64,000 bases of DNA, from NCBI RefSeq assembly GCF_018691265.1, contig NW_024881316.1, positions 10,476,819-10,540,818 on the forward strand. Direction: 5' to 3'. How positions within the stretch are numbered: the stretch's first letter is position 1; each line of letters opens with the position of its first letter. A program made the translations under genes and the position numbers. Shown piece by piece: positions 26,401-37,900 of the stretch. The DNA comes from Tyto alba. Taxonomy: Eukaryota > Chordata > Aves > Strigiformes > Tytonidae. The notes below the pieces were generated by a model, which was not told the DNA's origin, searched no databases, and saw only the letters and a program-made list of their open reading frames with translations.

Positions 26401-28782
26401 AGGGAAACTTTCAGTTTCTATATGCTTCAGCTGAGCATGTTTATTTTTTCACCAAGTTAGATCATATGACAGGATACACAAGCTACATGAAGTGCTGCCA
26501 GTATGTAGGATTTGACTGCAATTTTGCTACTATATTTGGTGTTTGGTTTTAAAACCCCTCAAGTTCTAGCACAAAATGGCTTCTGCATGCAAAAGTCTAA
26601 ACAAAAGGCAGATGCAAACACAAATCCAAAGGCCATTTTTGACCTGAGGCAGGAAGAGGAGGCTTACTGCTTTGGACAGACAACACTGTGCAAGAGCTCT
26701 GCAGCGCCCGCTCCGCGTCTGCCCTCAGCAGCTGCTGACACGCGGGCTGGGAATGAATCCCCAGATTCCTACCTGTACACTATCTCACAGGAATCCGTGG
26801 TTTCATCTGGCAGCGTTCACCTCCCGCAGCTCTGACTTTCAACTAATAACAGCTTAAAATGAAAGCGGTCTTGTACTGCTCGCTCTGCGCAATTTCACAT
26901 GGCGATTACTCTAGCACCCAGCCAGGCCACAGCGTAGCTTACTTAAATGGGAAAAATCTGTATGCCCTATCACTGAACTTGTTACTTACAATTTAAGTCT
27001 ATTCTGCCTATTTTCAGTAGTGCTTAGCTGTCATGAAGTTACAGGGACTGTGTATTTCTTTTTTTAGCTAAAAGCCCAAGTTTCACATTAACTGCAGGTG
27101 CTTCCTCCTTGAACTATATAAAATGACATTGTAAGTGCTGCCAGGGTCAAAGGCCAGAGCCCAGAAGGGAGAGCTGAACTCATTAACTCTTAACTTGATC
27201 ATAACAACATCACTTCTCAATTCATGCTATTATTCACATTATAACACCATTTTAAAATTACCTTTCATCAAAATAGATCCCAGAACTTTTTAGATGGAAA
27301 TGCAGATTTCCAAATGCAAAAAACTGCCCTCCCACTTAAGGGAAGGGCAGGATTTAGTCACAGATGGTCCCAGAGCCCTGCTGACAGACAGCAAGATGGC
27401 TCTGGCAAACAAGGAAAGATGGGACATACCTGCTAAGAATGACCAAAATAGTTTGTAAACATGACACCCAGTGCCGGCAGCTCACCACCTCGAGCGGTCA
27501 GATCAGCCATTGTTAGCCAGAAATGCTGAGATGTCATCAAGAGTTGCTGGCCATTAAATGTACCCTGGGGTGCTTTTAGTGTAAGAGGTAACCCCAAGGC
27601 CTGACCCCATCCCTTCTCTTCTGCTATATACATTATTTATGCTTTACATTATTCATAGTGCTTTGTCCTGTAAAAAGGAAGCTCACTTTGCCCCTTTGAA
27701 AATTCAGTTACTTGTTAAGGTGGAGTAAAGTTCATTTATTTTTTTGCTGTTACTACAACATCACTGTGCAACAGAACAGGAAAGGGAAGAGTAACGCCTT
27801 GTTTTGCAATTCTGATGTTAGGAGGTAAAAAAAATATACCTACTCAACTGCTTTTGCTTACAAATGTTTTCCCTTGCTGTTCAATCAAAGAAGGAAAGAG
27901 GAAAAGAGAACTAGGACATCAAAACATTATTTTTTTAAAAAAATATGATTAAGAAGAATACAAAAATAGCATAGATGAAATTAAGGACAATTAATGAGCT
28001 AGAGACAAGAGTGTCAAGCTTATCCTGTTGAAGACAAGCACATAAAAGCTCAGGCATGGTTCTTATTTACAGCTTGTAGAATTAAAGGAGATTGCTGAGA
28101 TTATGACCAGTTTCTGTACTTCGTTAGCTATAAATTCTTAAAAGTGCTATGCCAAGTGTACTATGGCTGTAGCCAGGCGGCAGAGAAACCCAAGTTGTAG
28201 ATGCAAATATTCCTCTGGCATTGCGGCATGGGGAAGGTGATCTCCCCATCACATCAACCTCTTGCTGGTAATTCCTGCCCAGTCTCTCACGACCCTGAAA
28301 AACAACAAAGACGCTGCTAAGTCTTACAGCGTGGTTAGATCTTTTGCGTGGGGTGTCGGTGGGTGCGCAGGGCCCAGGGAGCCCCGTTTCTAAGCCCCCC
28401 CCCCGCTTTCCAACAGGTCCAACTGTGCTATGAGGCGTTGGGGCACCTCACCCCACCACCTCTGCCGTCCACGGCAAAAAACGAGACGGGGACGTGGAGG
28501 CCGGGGGTGGCGTGGACGACGACGGACATGTTGGCTAGTGCAGCCACCACGGCAGCACCACATCCCGCCCCGCCTGCATCGCGGTCCTGCTGCGAGGCCT
28601 GCCCCCCCCCCAGCGCTGCCGGGGACCCGCGGCTGCTCCTCCCGCACCGCCACGGCGAAAGGCGGGCCGCTCGCGAACTTTTAACTTGCGTGGCACGGCC
28701 CGGCGCTGCCGAGGGGCAGGCCGCGGGGCCGGGCCCGGGGCGGCAGGTGCCTCCCTCTGCGGTCACGGCGCGGCCGCCGCTG

Positions 28783-28790
28783 CCACGTCA
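28783..28790 (-). promoter_or_regulatory. UBE2J1: UPRE-type site upstream of UBE2J1
   Basis: CCACGTCA on the + strand reads TGACGTGG on the - strand, an exact match to the core unfolded-protein response element bound by XBP1s and ATF6. It lies 103 bases before the start codon inside the CpG island. A role in ER-stress induction of this ERAD enzyme is inferred. Confidence 0.6.
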
Positions 28791-28870
28791 GGGGAGTTTC
28801 CCGGGGCGGGCTGGGCCGGGCCCGGCCTTTCTCCTCCTCCTCCGGCCCCCGCTGCCGGAGACGCTGCGGA

Positions 28871-28885
28871 GGGAGGGAGGGAGGG
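28871..28885 (+). promoter_or_regulatory. UBE2J1: Potential RNA G-quadruplex in UBE2J1 5' UTR
   Basis: GGGAGGGAGGGAGGG has four G runs separated by single A residues, on the coding strand. It ends seven bases before the ATG at 28893. In the mRNA it could fold into a compact quadruplex in the path of the scanning ribosome. Confidence 0.6.
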
Positions 28886-28892
28886 AGCTGCC

Positions 28893-28923
28893 ATGGAGGC
28901 CCGGTACAACCTGAAGAGCCCGG
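28893..28923 (+). CDS. UBE2J1: UBE2J1 exon 1 (coding part)
   Basis: ATG in the context GCTGCCATGG, a strong Kozak match. It encodes MEARYNLKSP plus the first base of Ala, then donor GTAGGC at 28924. The exon lies inside the CpG island. Confidence 0.97.
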
Positions 28924-31900
28924 GTAGGCGGCGCGGCAGGCCCGGCGGGCGCCGGCCTCGCCTGCGGGCCGCGGCCGGGCGAGGGAGCGGCAGGGCCGGG
29001 GTGGGGGGGCGGGCGCGGCCGCTCCGTGCAGGCTGCCCAGGCCGCTGCCTTTCACGGCGGGCGGGAGGGTGTTGCCCGCCCCGGGGCTGCCGCAGTTCGC
29101 GGAGGGCTCGGAGGCCGCTGCCGGTAATCGGCTCCCGGGGCGCGGCGGGACAGGTGTAGCGGCCAGAGGTGGGAGGGAGGGAGGGAGGGAGGGAGGGAGG
29201 GGGGCCCTGCGCCGCGGCGGTGCCCGCGGGTGTGGGTGGCGGCGTTCGGGCGGCGGCCGGCTGGGTCGCCTTTGCTTGCCGGTGCGAGGGCGTTGGAAGC
29301 TTCCTCTGAGCTGTAATTCCCCTCAAAACACCCTGGTGCGGGGCTGTGTGTGTGTGTGTGGGGGGGGGGGGGGTGCGCCCACGCTGTTCTGCTGGTTCGT
29401 GGAAGCATACCTTTGAACTTTTTGTCAGGTGGCTATGCCCTGTTCCCCTGCCTATCCCCTCCTTTCCAAGTAGGTGTGTGTGAGGGGACAGATGGCCAGC
29501 AAGAGCTTGGTCTGTGTGGCGTAAGTTTGTTTTACAGAAGTGTCGCTCTACACACTGTATTTACATGCGTGTGTGTGTGTGTTTGCTTATGGGATTCCGT
29601 GTTAAAGTTCATGTCTAGACTTTCTTGTGAATCCTTGAAGTGGGAGGGATGCCTCCAGAGATGCGGGAGATGTCTTGAGGGGGAGGTTTTGCTTCCTAGG
29701 AAGGGAAACTGAGGACAGGACAGGTCCCTCCCGTGCGGCTGTGCTGGGCTTCACCTCCTGGGAGCCGCTGGCATACTGGGAGGCCTGTCGCTGCTGAAGC
29801 AAAACGTTTTCCACAAGTTGTAGGGGCCAGTTGGGTTTGTGTGTCAGTCACTGTCCTGCCCCTGATTTCCCCAAAAATGTTTTGGGGAAGTAGGTACTGT
29901 CAGCTTCCTATTATTATGATGAATAGTGGCTTTATTCTTTAATCATACTGTCTTATTACCAGCATGAGAGATGGGGAGAAATTGAATATTATGATGACTT
30001 CTACCTTACAAATGTAAATGACAGGCTTATTTACAAAACATGCTTCACATGGATGATTTATGTATTGCTAAATTCTGTCCCTTGCACTCACACCCAAGTT
30101 GCATAACTGAAAGAGAAGAAGGATCACAAAGCAAGTGATGTACTTGTTACAGTTTAACACATCAGGAAGGAAGATTTTTGTTTGGTTTTGGTTTTTTTTT
30201 TGTTTGCTTGTTTTTGTTTTAGGAAGATGTGCTGGATATGACACATGTGTGAATTTACAAGGCCACACAAACATGCTCACTAGTTATGGTTTGCCACGTC
30301 ATTGGAAATAGTGGTGGTGTGCTGCATGACGTGCTTCTGGGATCTGGGTGGAGAGGGCAATTATTTGTGGTTTAGTTTAGAAATGTTCTTCCCCTCTGTT
30401 GTTACCAGTCCCCCTTGTTTTCAAGAGAAAATTACCTTTACTGGAACTGATTTTCAGCATCTGCGCTGTTCCATAGCAAAATGAACCTCACTTGGCAAAG
30501 ATGAGTGATTCATATAATGGGTCAATATTGCTTCCCCAAATTAAACATGCTCTATAGCATAGTAACATATTGAATTATTTCTTTCCATATGGATGCTGAA
30601 AGTCTAAAAATTATTTAAATCACTTTAACAATCTCTATAGTATGATTTAAAACACTCATTTTAATAGTATGCATGAAATCTTTCATTAAAAAAAGATGGG
30701 CAAAACGGTATTGAATAAATAACAAAAAAGACTTAAAATAAATATTATTTCTTCAACAGTTGTTGCCTGTTAAAATGGGTTGACTGTAGTTATATATAGC
30801 CATTGCTTTTAGTCTAGCACTTTTCTTGCTAACCAGGTAGGTAAGCATATGCGATTATGTAATATTTTTGTGTAAGTTTTACAAATTCTTATCTTGTTAC
30901 AGTTACAGGTGCAGTTTGATGATGGTATCTTACACTTGCCATTCAACTGAAGGGTTAAGATGGAAATGTAGGGTGTTCTAATATTAAGGTGGCTTTAATT
31001 ATTGTAAATGCACTGAAATACATAAAGACAAATCCACCGTGTTTCCTGTTTCAGATGGTTGTGTCATCTGTGGACTGGAGGGGTTATTTTGGTAATTAAG
31101 CCCTCTAAGGCTTTAGAACAAGTAGCTGTCCTTGTGCCTGTTGTTCTTGTTGCTCAGACTTGAATAGAGGAAGAACCAAGCTGCTAACCTTTAGGTCCCG
31201 GTCAGCTTTAGGGATGTGGAATGTGCTATCGTGAGACAGAGTGAAAAAATAGTTTTGTACCTGCACAAGAGGCTTCTCCTGTTAAAATCTGGTTTCGAAC
31301 TTAAACAAACTCTGGTTTCAGGTGGTGACTTCTATCTGCTCAATAGTTTTAAAGGGAGCAAATACTGCTTACAGTTTTAATATAAGTTATTGTAACAATT
31401 ATAGTAGGCTTTTTGTTAAAAGAAACCTGTGCTTTTATTGATCTTTCTTTTAAGACAAATGCTGCTGTAGAGCTATGACAGGAGCTGAAGTTCTTCTATG
31501 GTTGTACATGGCTACATGGATCTCTCTTCTGTGAGTAGGTGTGCTAGACCAGGTTGATGAACAAGGATCAGTTAGACTCTAATGCCTTTCTTTTCGTGTG
31601 CTTTCAAATAGACCACATAAAGAGCTGCTACACAGCTTTGTCCTGCTGCTAATTGCTGCTAGTCAATATATTCATCTTCTTCCTTATCCCAGTTTCTCCA
31701 GCTATTGTTAGTTCATCCCAGTGTACCTAAAAGATGGTAACTCTCCACAACACAAAACAAGTTGTTCCCTTGCACGCTGTGTCTCTGCTGATGAGCAGCC
31801 ACGCAGCTGGTGCTCTGGCAGGTCTTGCTTTACCATGGGTACACGTCGTGGCCACCGCAGGTCTGGCCTTGGTGAGGGTGGTGTGCTAAGCTACTGCTGG

Positions 31901-34900
31901 CTCCTGTCAGTTACCCTCTGTAAGGGCAAGGAGATACAGGGACATTCACCTGAAACTGTCTCCTCACACCACCTATGAACATTTCTTCTTTTTTTTTTTT
32001 TTTCTCCCCCAAAAGACCATTAGTTTTGGAAGGAAAGAAATTTCACACTCCACACTTCAGGTTTCTTTGTATTGCTTCAATAAGGCAAAGCCTTTTAAGC
32101 TGTTGCTTCATATTTTTATGTCTATTTTTGGTACTTGTAAAAGGGCAAGCTATTTTCTATCTTAGGATTTCAAAATGGATTAGTCAATGTATATCAGCCT
32201 GCTACCATATGGTTGATAAACCTCTCCCATCAATATTAAAGCTCAGCTGACTAAAGCACAGACTTCATCCTCTTCATGCTTCAAGAACATCCCTATTTTC
32301 TGAAATTTGTAAGACAGCTACTTGGAATAATCTCTTTACTTTTTTTTCCAAGAGCTGTGACCCTTAGCCTGCTGCAAGCTCAGACACCAAATCTTGTAGT
32401 CACTGTTTCTGTAGTGACAAACTCCCTCTATGTAGGATGTTACCAGTCTTCTGAGCGGGTATTAGCACAGACACACTTGAAGAATTATGAACAGCTACTT
32501 ACAGTGACTCACATGGATCCCACAAACAACAGTGCTTTTTAACTTTGTTTTGGGCAGGGGTTTTTGTTTGTTTTCAGCAGACCTCCTCATCTAGAATTTG
32601 ATTAATGAGGGCACTGGAGGACTGGGGAGAGCATGTGGAGGGAGACATGGTGTACATGTCTTGCATTTGCTGCCCAGGGATGGTGCTTTTGAATCTTGGA
32701 CACACAGGGAACATAATGTGCCGAGATTATCATCCTCTTAGCTGTCATTTTCAGTACATTTACTGTTTTTTTGACAAACTGTACTTCTTTCTCCATTCCA
32801 TGTTTTTTAAAAGAGTGTTCCTTGTCAATAAGCCTGTATCAGTTCTTTGTTAGTAAAAAAACAATTAATAGAACCTAGCCAGTAGGCACTGTGGTGCTTA
32901 GTACCTTCCGTGTATGAAAGAAAGGTAGAGTTTTTTAAAAATAAGAAGTTGAACGGATGTCAAAAATTTATTTAAACTGAAGACAGTGTTTGATCTTAGT
33001 GTGTTCAACAAGCACCTTATGTTTGTTAAATTTTATCTCCCTTTGTGTTGACTGCACAGTTGTTTTGGTTTGTAACTACAGAAAGAATACTGTACTTCCT
33101 GCTGCTCTGAGGGAAGTGAGGACTAGAGGTCTTTAATTTCTGAGGGTGAGAGAAAAGAGAGGACAGACTAATTAAAAGTATGCTTTTTTTTTCACCATTG
33201 TCAGTGCTTTATATGAGTATGGGAGGAGGCTTGTGGGTCTTAGGAAAGGATGTATCTGACACCCTGAAGGTGGAAAGCAGCTGGCCTGGCTCTGAGCAAA
33301 TGGTGTTTCTGTTTGTTTTGTAGCAGAAGCCAAAGGAACTGTCAGATGAAATTTTAAAAGTGATTTTGGAACCTGTGGCTGCCCCAGAGAGTTGTTATAG
33401 TTCTGCAATTGAGCATTTTTGTTTTGTAAGAACAATTGTTTTGTCTCAGTACGTGAGATCAGCATAAAATGGGAACTTGACTAATGGAGAACATGACAGA
33501 AGCAGTCAATGGTGAGCGACTTCATTGTCTCCATTTGCTTTTATTTAGACAGAGAAGTGTTATTTCTCTAGTATGGAGAAATAGTGTTCTGCCAGTCATG
33601 ATGTTTATAATAATGTTGAAACTATAGTAGATTTCAGTAGAGGTGACTTTAAAATGGTGATGCTCTTCACCTGAGACTGAAGTTTTAACTCTTCCTCATT
33701 TTGCCTATTCCTTTAGGACTGGAGGATATAGGTTTGATGAGGTGGTTGCTGGTGGTATGGGAAGGATTGTTAGTGTTATGGGTTGCTTCCACTGCTGGCT
33801 TGTTCCAGAAGACTGAAGAATCTGGAATTTTTGCATGGTCTATTGCAAGTGTGCCTGTTTCTACATACTTCTGTTGCTGAGTTCTCAGAGCAAAGATTTG
33901 TGTAGTTCACTGTCCCATCATGGACAGAAGCAGTAGGGAATGATTTGGAAGGGAGCTTTAAAGAAACAGAGTATGTAGTATGTTCTCTTCATCAGTGGTT
34001 TAAGGACTTGCCCAACTGCAAGTTTCATCTGCCTTCCAGGGATTTTATTTTGGATGGATGTGACTGGGACATGTGTTGGTTTTTTTTTTTATGAAGAAAG
34101 ACCAGTTATCTCAGTTCTGATGAAGCTTTAAATGTGGCCTTGATTCAAAATTAAGTTACTATAAACTGAAATAAAATTTTTTATGAAAATAGAGTCACAT
34201 TTTTGTGAAATTACATACAGAATTACTATGGGAACTTGAGAATCTGAAGGCAGATGTGAATTCAGGTTAAGAAAGGTGGGGGCAAAATGAATAAGCACAA
34301 AGAATGCAGAGGTAGAGAAGAGGATTAGTAATATGGAGCTCATGTGAAAGTGTGGTAATGTGGTTTTATTTCTAGAGTAGATACCATTTGACATTCTGTT
34401 CTGCATAAGGATTGTAATTTATATTTCAGAGTACTATTGTCTCAAGCCCCCCTTTTCCCCCTGTTATTGTTTTTAATTCGCTAATGATCACATATCAGTC
34501 ACAGGTTCTAAACTGTCTGGGAATATCACATTCACAATGGAGTAGGTGGCACACAGTTACTTAGTGACACTTAGTGCAGGTTACTGTGAACCTGTTAGAG
34601 TCTCTGCATGTTTAGATTCAATAAACCATTTTTTAGAGAACGTAGCACTAAAAAAAAAATACCGTATCAAAGAGCTGTAGTAAATGTATTTTGTAACTCT
34701 CCAGTTTGCTATGACTCTGCTTTAAATATGTTTTCTTGCATGCTTTAGTGACCGTATCACTTAAAGTGATTTTTTTTGACTTAAAACATCAAAGCTCATT
34801 GAATGTTGTTGTATTATGAGAAATCCTGTGTACTTTACACATAAATTTAATCCTGACCTTTTTTTATTCTGTGATCCAGTCTTTGTGCAGTTGAACTACT

Positions 34901-37900
34901 GACTGATGGTGATTCACTGTTATTTTTTCCCTTATGTGAAATTTAAACTTACCTTTAGTAAAAGTGATTTTCTTTTGAATGTGAATACAGGCAGTTTGGG
35001 TGAGTGGGTTCCCGGGTGCTTTGAGCTGCTGTGGGGACTGGTGGTGGCGGTTCAGGAGGTAACACTGTGTACTGTGAGCTCTGAAGTCGCTTGGTGGTTA
35101 TACCAGCCATGGGTCGGGTATTGAGCGGAGGGGGGAAAAAACAAAGCCAACTGGATTTAAAAAGACTTACCCAAAATGTCATCCATGACATATGCATCAT
35201 CTGATTGAAGGACCTTGATGCTTGTTTCAAACTGATAGTGTGGCTTCAATTTTTTTATTTTTCTAATATTATTGTCTAATATTTTTCCTAATTGTAGGTA
35301 ATGGCATCATTAGTAGACAAACACATAACACGGGTGACTTTTATTTTACTAAGAGCATAAGTAGGCTGAGTAGTAGAGTTATAATACCCTTCATCCCAGA
35401 GACACTTTGTAAGAGTTTTACTAATTAATTGGAAAACCTGGATTTGATAAATAAATTACATCCTTACTTATGCTGTCTTGGTCAGCAGAGCCATGGGAAA
35501 AAAATGACTACTTTTTCTGTATTTCTCCTGAGTAGACCTCCAAATCTTATTTAAAATGAAGAAAAAAATAGCAATAGCATCCATTAAAAAAAAAAAAAAA
35601 AAAAACAGCATTTGCTGAAGCAGTAAAAGCTGTCACATTGTTTTACTCCTTTTTTTCCAGATCAGGTAAGTCAGCTTGATATCTGGCTTTATGCTTGCCA
35701 GTGTTGCAACCTAGACTGGGAGCCCAGGGAGTCATGAAGGTTCTGTGATCCCCTCAGGTTAAATTAAGGTGAAATGACACCAGATGACCAGTTAAAATAT
35801 TTTACTTGCGGTAGAAACAGTTTAAACTTGGAAAAGGATAGTAGGCAGTGTGGTCTCTTACTGATAAATCTATAAGAAAGAATAGAAAGGAAAGGAAAGA
35901 AAAGGGAAGGAGAGGAAGAAAATTTGGATCACCACCCCAGGTTTCAGTGTTGTCTCAGTTTTGGTAAACTTGAGTGGTGGATGCACACCCAGCAAAGTTT
36001 TCTGTCGCCTTTTAAGTTCATCTTATCAGCTGATTTGCATGGTAGACAAAGAGGCAGGTACTCCACAAACTCATTTCCATGAGAGACAAGGAAAAGGTGG
36101 AGCATGGGTTCTGCACATGCGTTGAAGGGAGATGGGGGGCACCAACCCCCTCGTCCAGTTGAGTTGGTGGTCATGTCCCTCCCCTTTTATTTTTTCCTCA
36201 GTTTTTGCTTCTTAGGTAACTGTCCAGCCTTTAACTTATCAGTCTTTTTAGCCCTTCTTCAAGGGTATAGTCATAAATCACAGTGTAGGCTTTAACCCAA
36301 CATCTGGTTTCACTCAGTCTGTGTCTCACCCCCTTTGGGGCTTATCTAAGGAATTTGACAATACAGCCACAAGAGAGTGAAGCCACGGACCTTTCGATAC
36401 ACTCTGTGCTTCCCTGGGCAGCATTCCTTAGACTAATCACAAAGGCCACAGCTCATTCTTGAGGCTTTCTGTGTTGATGAATGTTTGAGGCATTAATTCC
36501 TAGAGTTCCATATGACCATCTGTTTTGGGTTCCTTTATTTGTTTATTATGTACTTTCTTTTTCAAACAGAAGAACTGAAAATTGATAAAATGAAATGGTT
36601 GCTATCCATTTGAGGAGGATACTGTCATGCAGAACCCACATCACTTAAATATGAATTTGTTTCACTGGTGATCCTGCAGCCACCTTTGTGTGCATAAAAT
36701 GCTGTCTCTTCATGTGACAAAGTAATAGGGGCTGAGCCTTGCTGAACTGAGACCTCATTCTCCCTGTGCTTCCTACACTGGGTTTGATTTTACAGCATCA
36801 CCCACCTCACCTCTACCACTCCCCTCGCCTGGGTCTGTTTGTCCTGTTGAGCTCTTGTACCTGAGTACCACTGCCTTTTGTAGACAAGTTATGGCAGATC
36901 TTCAGGAAGCTTATAATGGTATCTGGGGTTTTGGGTTTTGAGCATTGGAGGGAGTTGGAAGTTGTATCAGATTTTCTGAACTTCCAATAAGCAAAAGGTA
37001 TGCAACTTCGATATGCTGAAATAAATCCTCTTGCAATGTGTGTTACATTTACGTTAATAGGACCTTAATCAGCTCATTTGATTGTCACATGTGCTTTTCA
37101 CTGGTAATGTAATAATGGACTAAAATCCTTCCTTATTAAATACAGAAGACTGCTGTTGTGGTTTAACCCCAGCTGGCAACTATGCCCTACACAGCCACTT
37201 GCTCACTGCCCCTGAGTGGGATGGGGGAGAGAATCGGAAGAGTAAAAGCGAGAAAACTCCTCGTGGGTTGAGATAAAGACAGTTTAATAGGTAAAGCAAA
37301 AGACACGCACACAAGCAGAGCTAAACAGGGAATTCATTCACTGCTTCCCACCGGCAGGCAGGTGCTCAGCCATCCCCAGGGCAGCCGGGCTCTGTCACGC
37401 GTAAGGGTGACTTGGGAAGACAAACACCAACACTCTGAATGTGTCCCCCCCCCTTCCTCCTTCTTCCCTCAGCTTTATGTGCTGAGCATGACACCATATG
37501 GGATGGGATATCCCCCCGGTCAGTTGGGGTCAGCTGTCCTGGCTGTGCCCCCTCCCAGCAGTTTGTGCACCCCCAGCCCACTCACTGGTGGGGTGGGGTG
37601 AGAAGCAGGAAAGGCTTTGGCCCTGTGTAAGCCCTGCTCAGCAATAACTAAAACATCCTTGTGTTACTGACACTGTTTCCAGCACAAATCCAAAACATAG
37701 CCCTGTACTAGCTACTGTGAAGAAAATTAACTCCATTCCAGCCAAAACCAGCACATTTTCCACCCCTTATTCTGTACCATTTACAGCATGCTCAGGTCCC
37801 ACACTATCCAATAGAACCTCATTAACCACTCCCCCCTTCTCATCCTTTGATATATTGCACAGATATCATTCCCTTAGACTATGGACCACCCCTGTAAAAT

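Larger units (their letters stand above)
18359..28400. other. Intergenic region between RRAGD and UBE2J1
   Basis: About 10 kb without a recognisable gene. It contains an A-rich (ACAA)n tract at about 20720-20757, a cluster of short tandem duplications (21912-22462), two longer open frames with no recognised domain (21932-22402 on -, 23080-23586 on +) and a hairpin at 23441-23474. Some of 21.5-23.6 kb may be decayed repeat DNA, but I cannot assign a family. Confidence 0.7.
28420..29300. promoter_or_regulatory. UBE2J1: CpG-island promoter of UBE2J1
   Basis: Base composition changes abruptly from AT-rich to very GC- and CpG-rich sequence on both sides of the UBE2J1 start codon. No TATA box is evident. 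This is the usual architecture of a broadly expressed vertebrate gene. The boundaries are judged by eye. Confidence 0.85.

Noticed and set aside
28348..28914. 188-codon + strand frame and several overlapping frames on both strands at 28.3-29.4 kb
   Set aside because: Stop codons are AT-rich, so CpG-island DNA is open in many frames at once. The real product here is the UBE2J1 start at 28893.
35587..35605. Poly(A) run in UBE2J1 intron 1 as a possible retroposon tail
   Set aside because: No retroposed gene body precedes it and no target duplication was seen.
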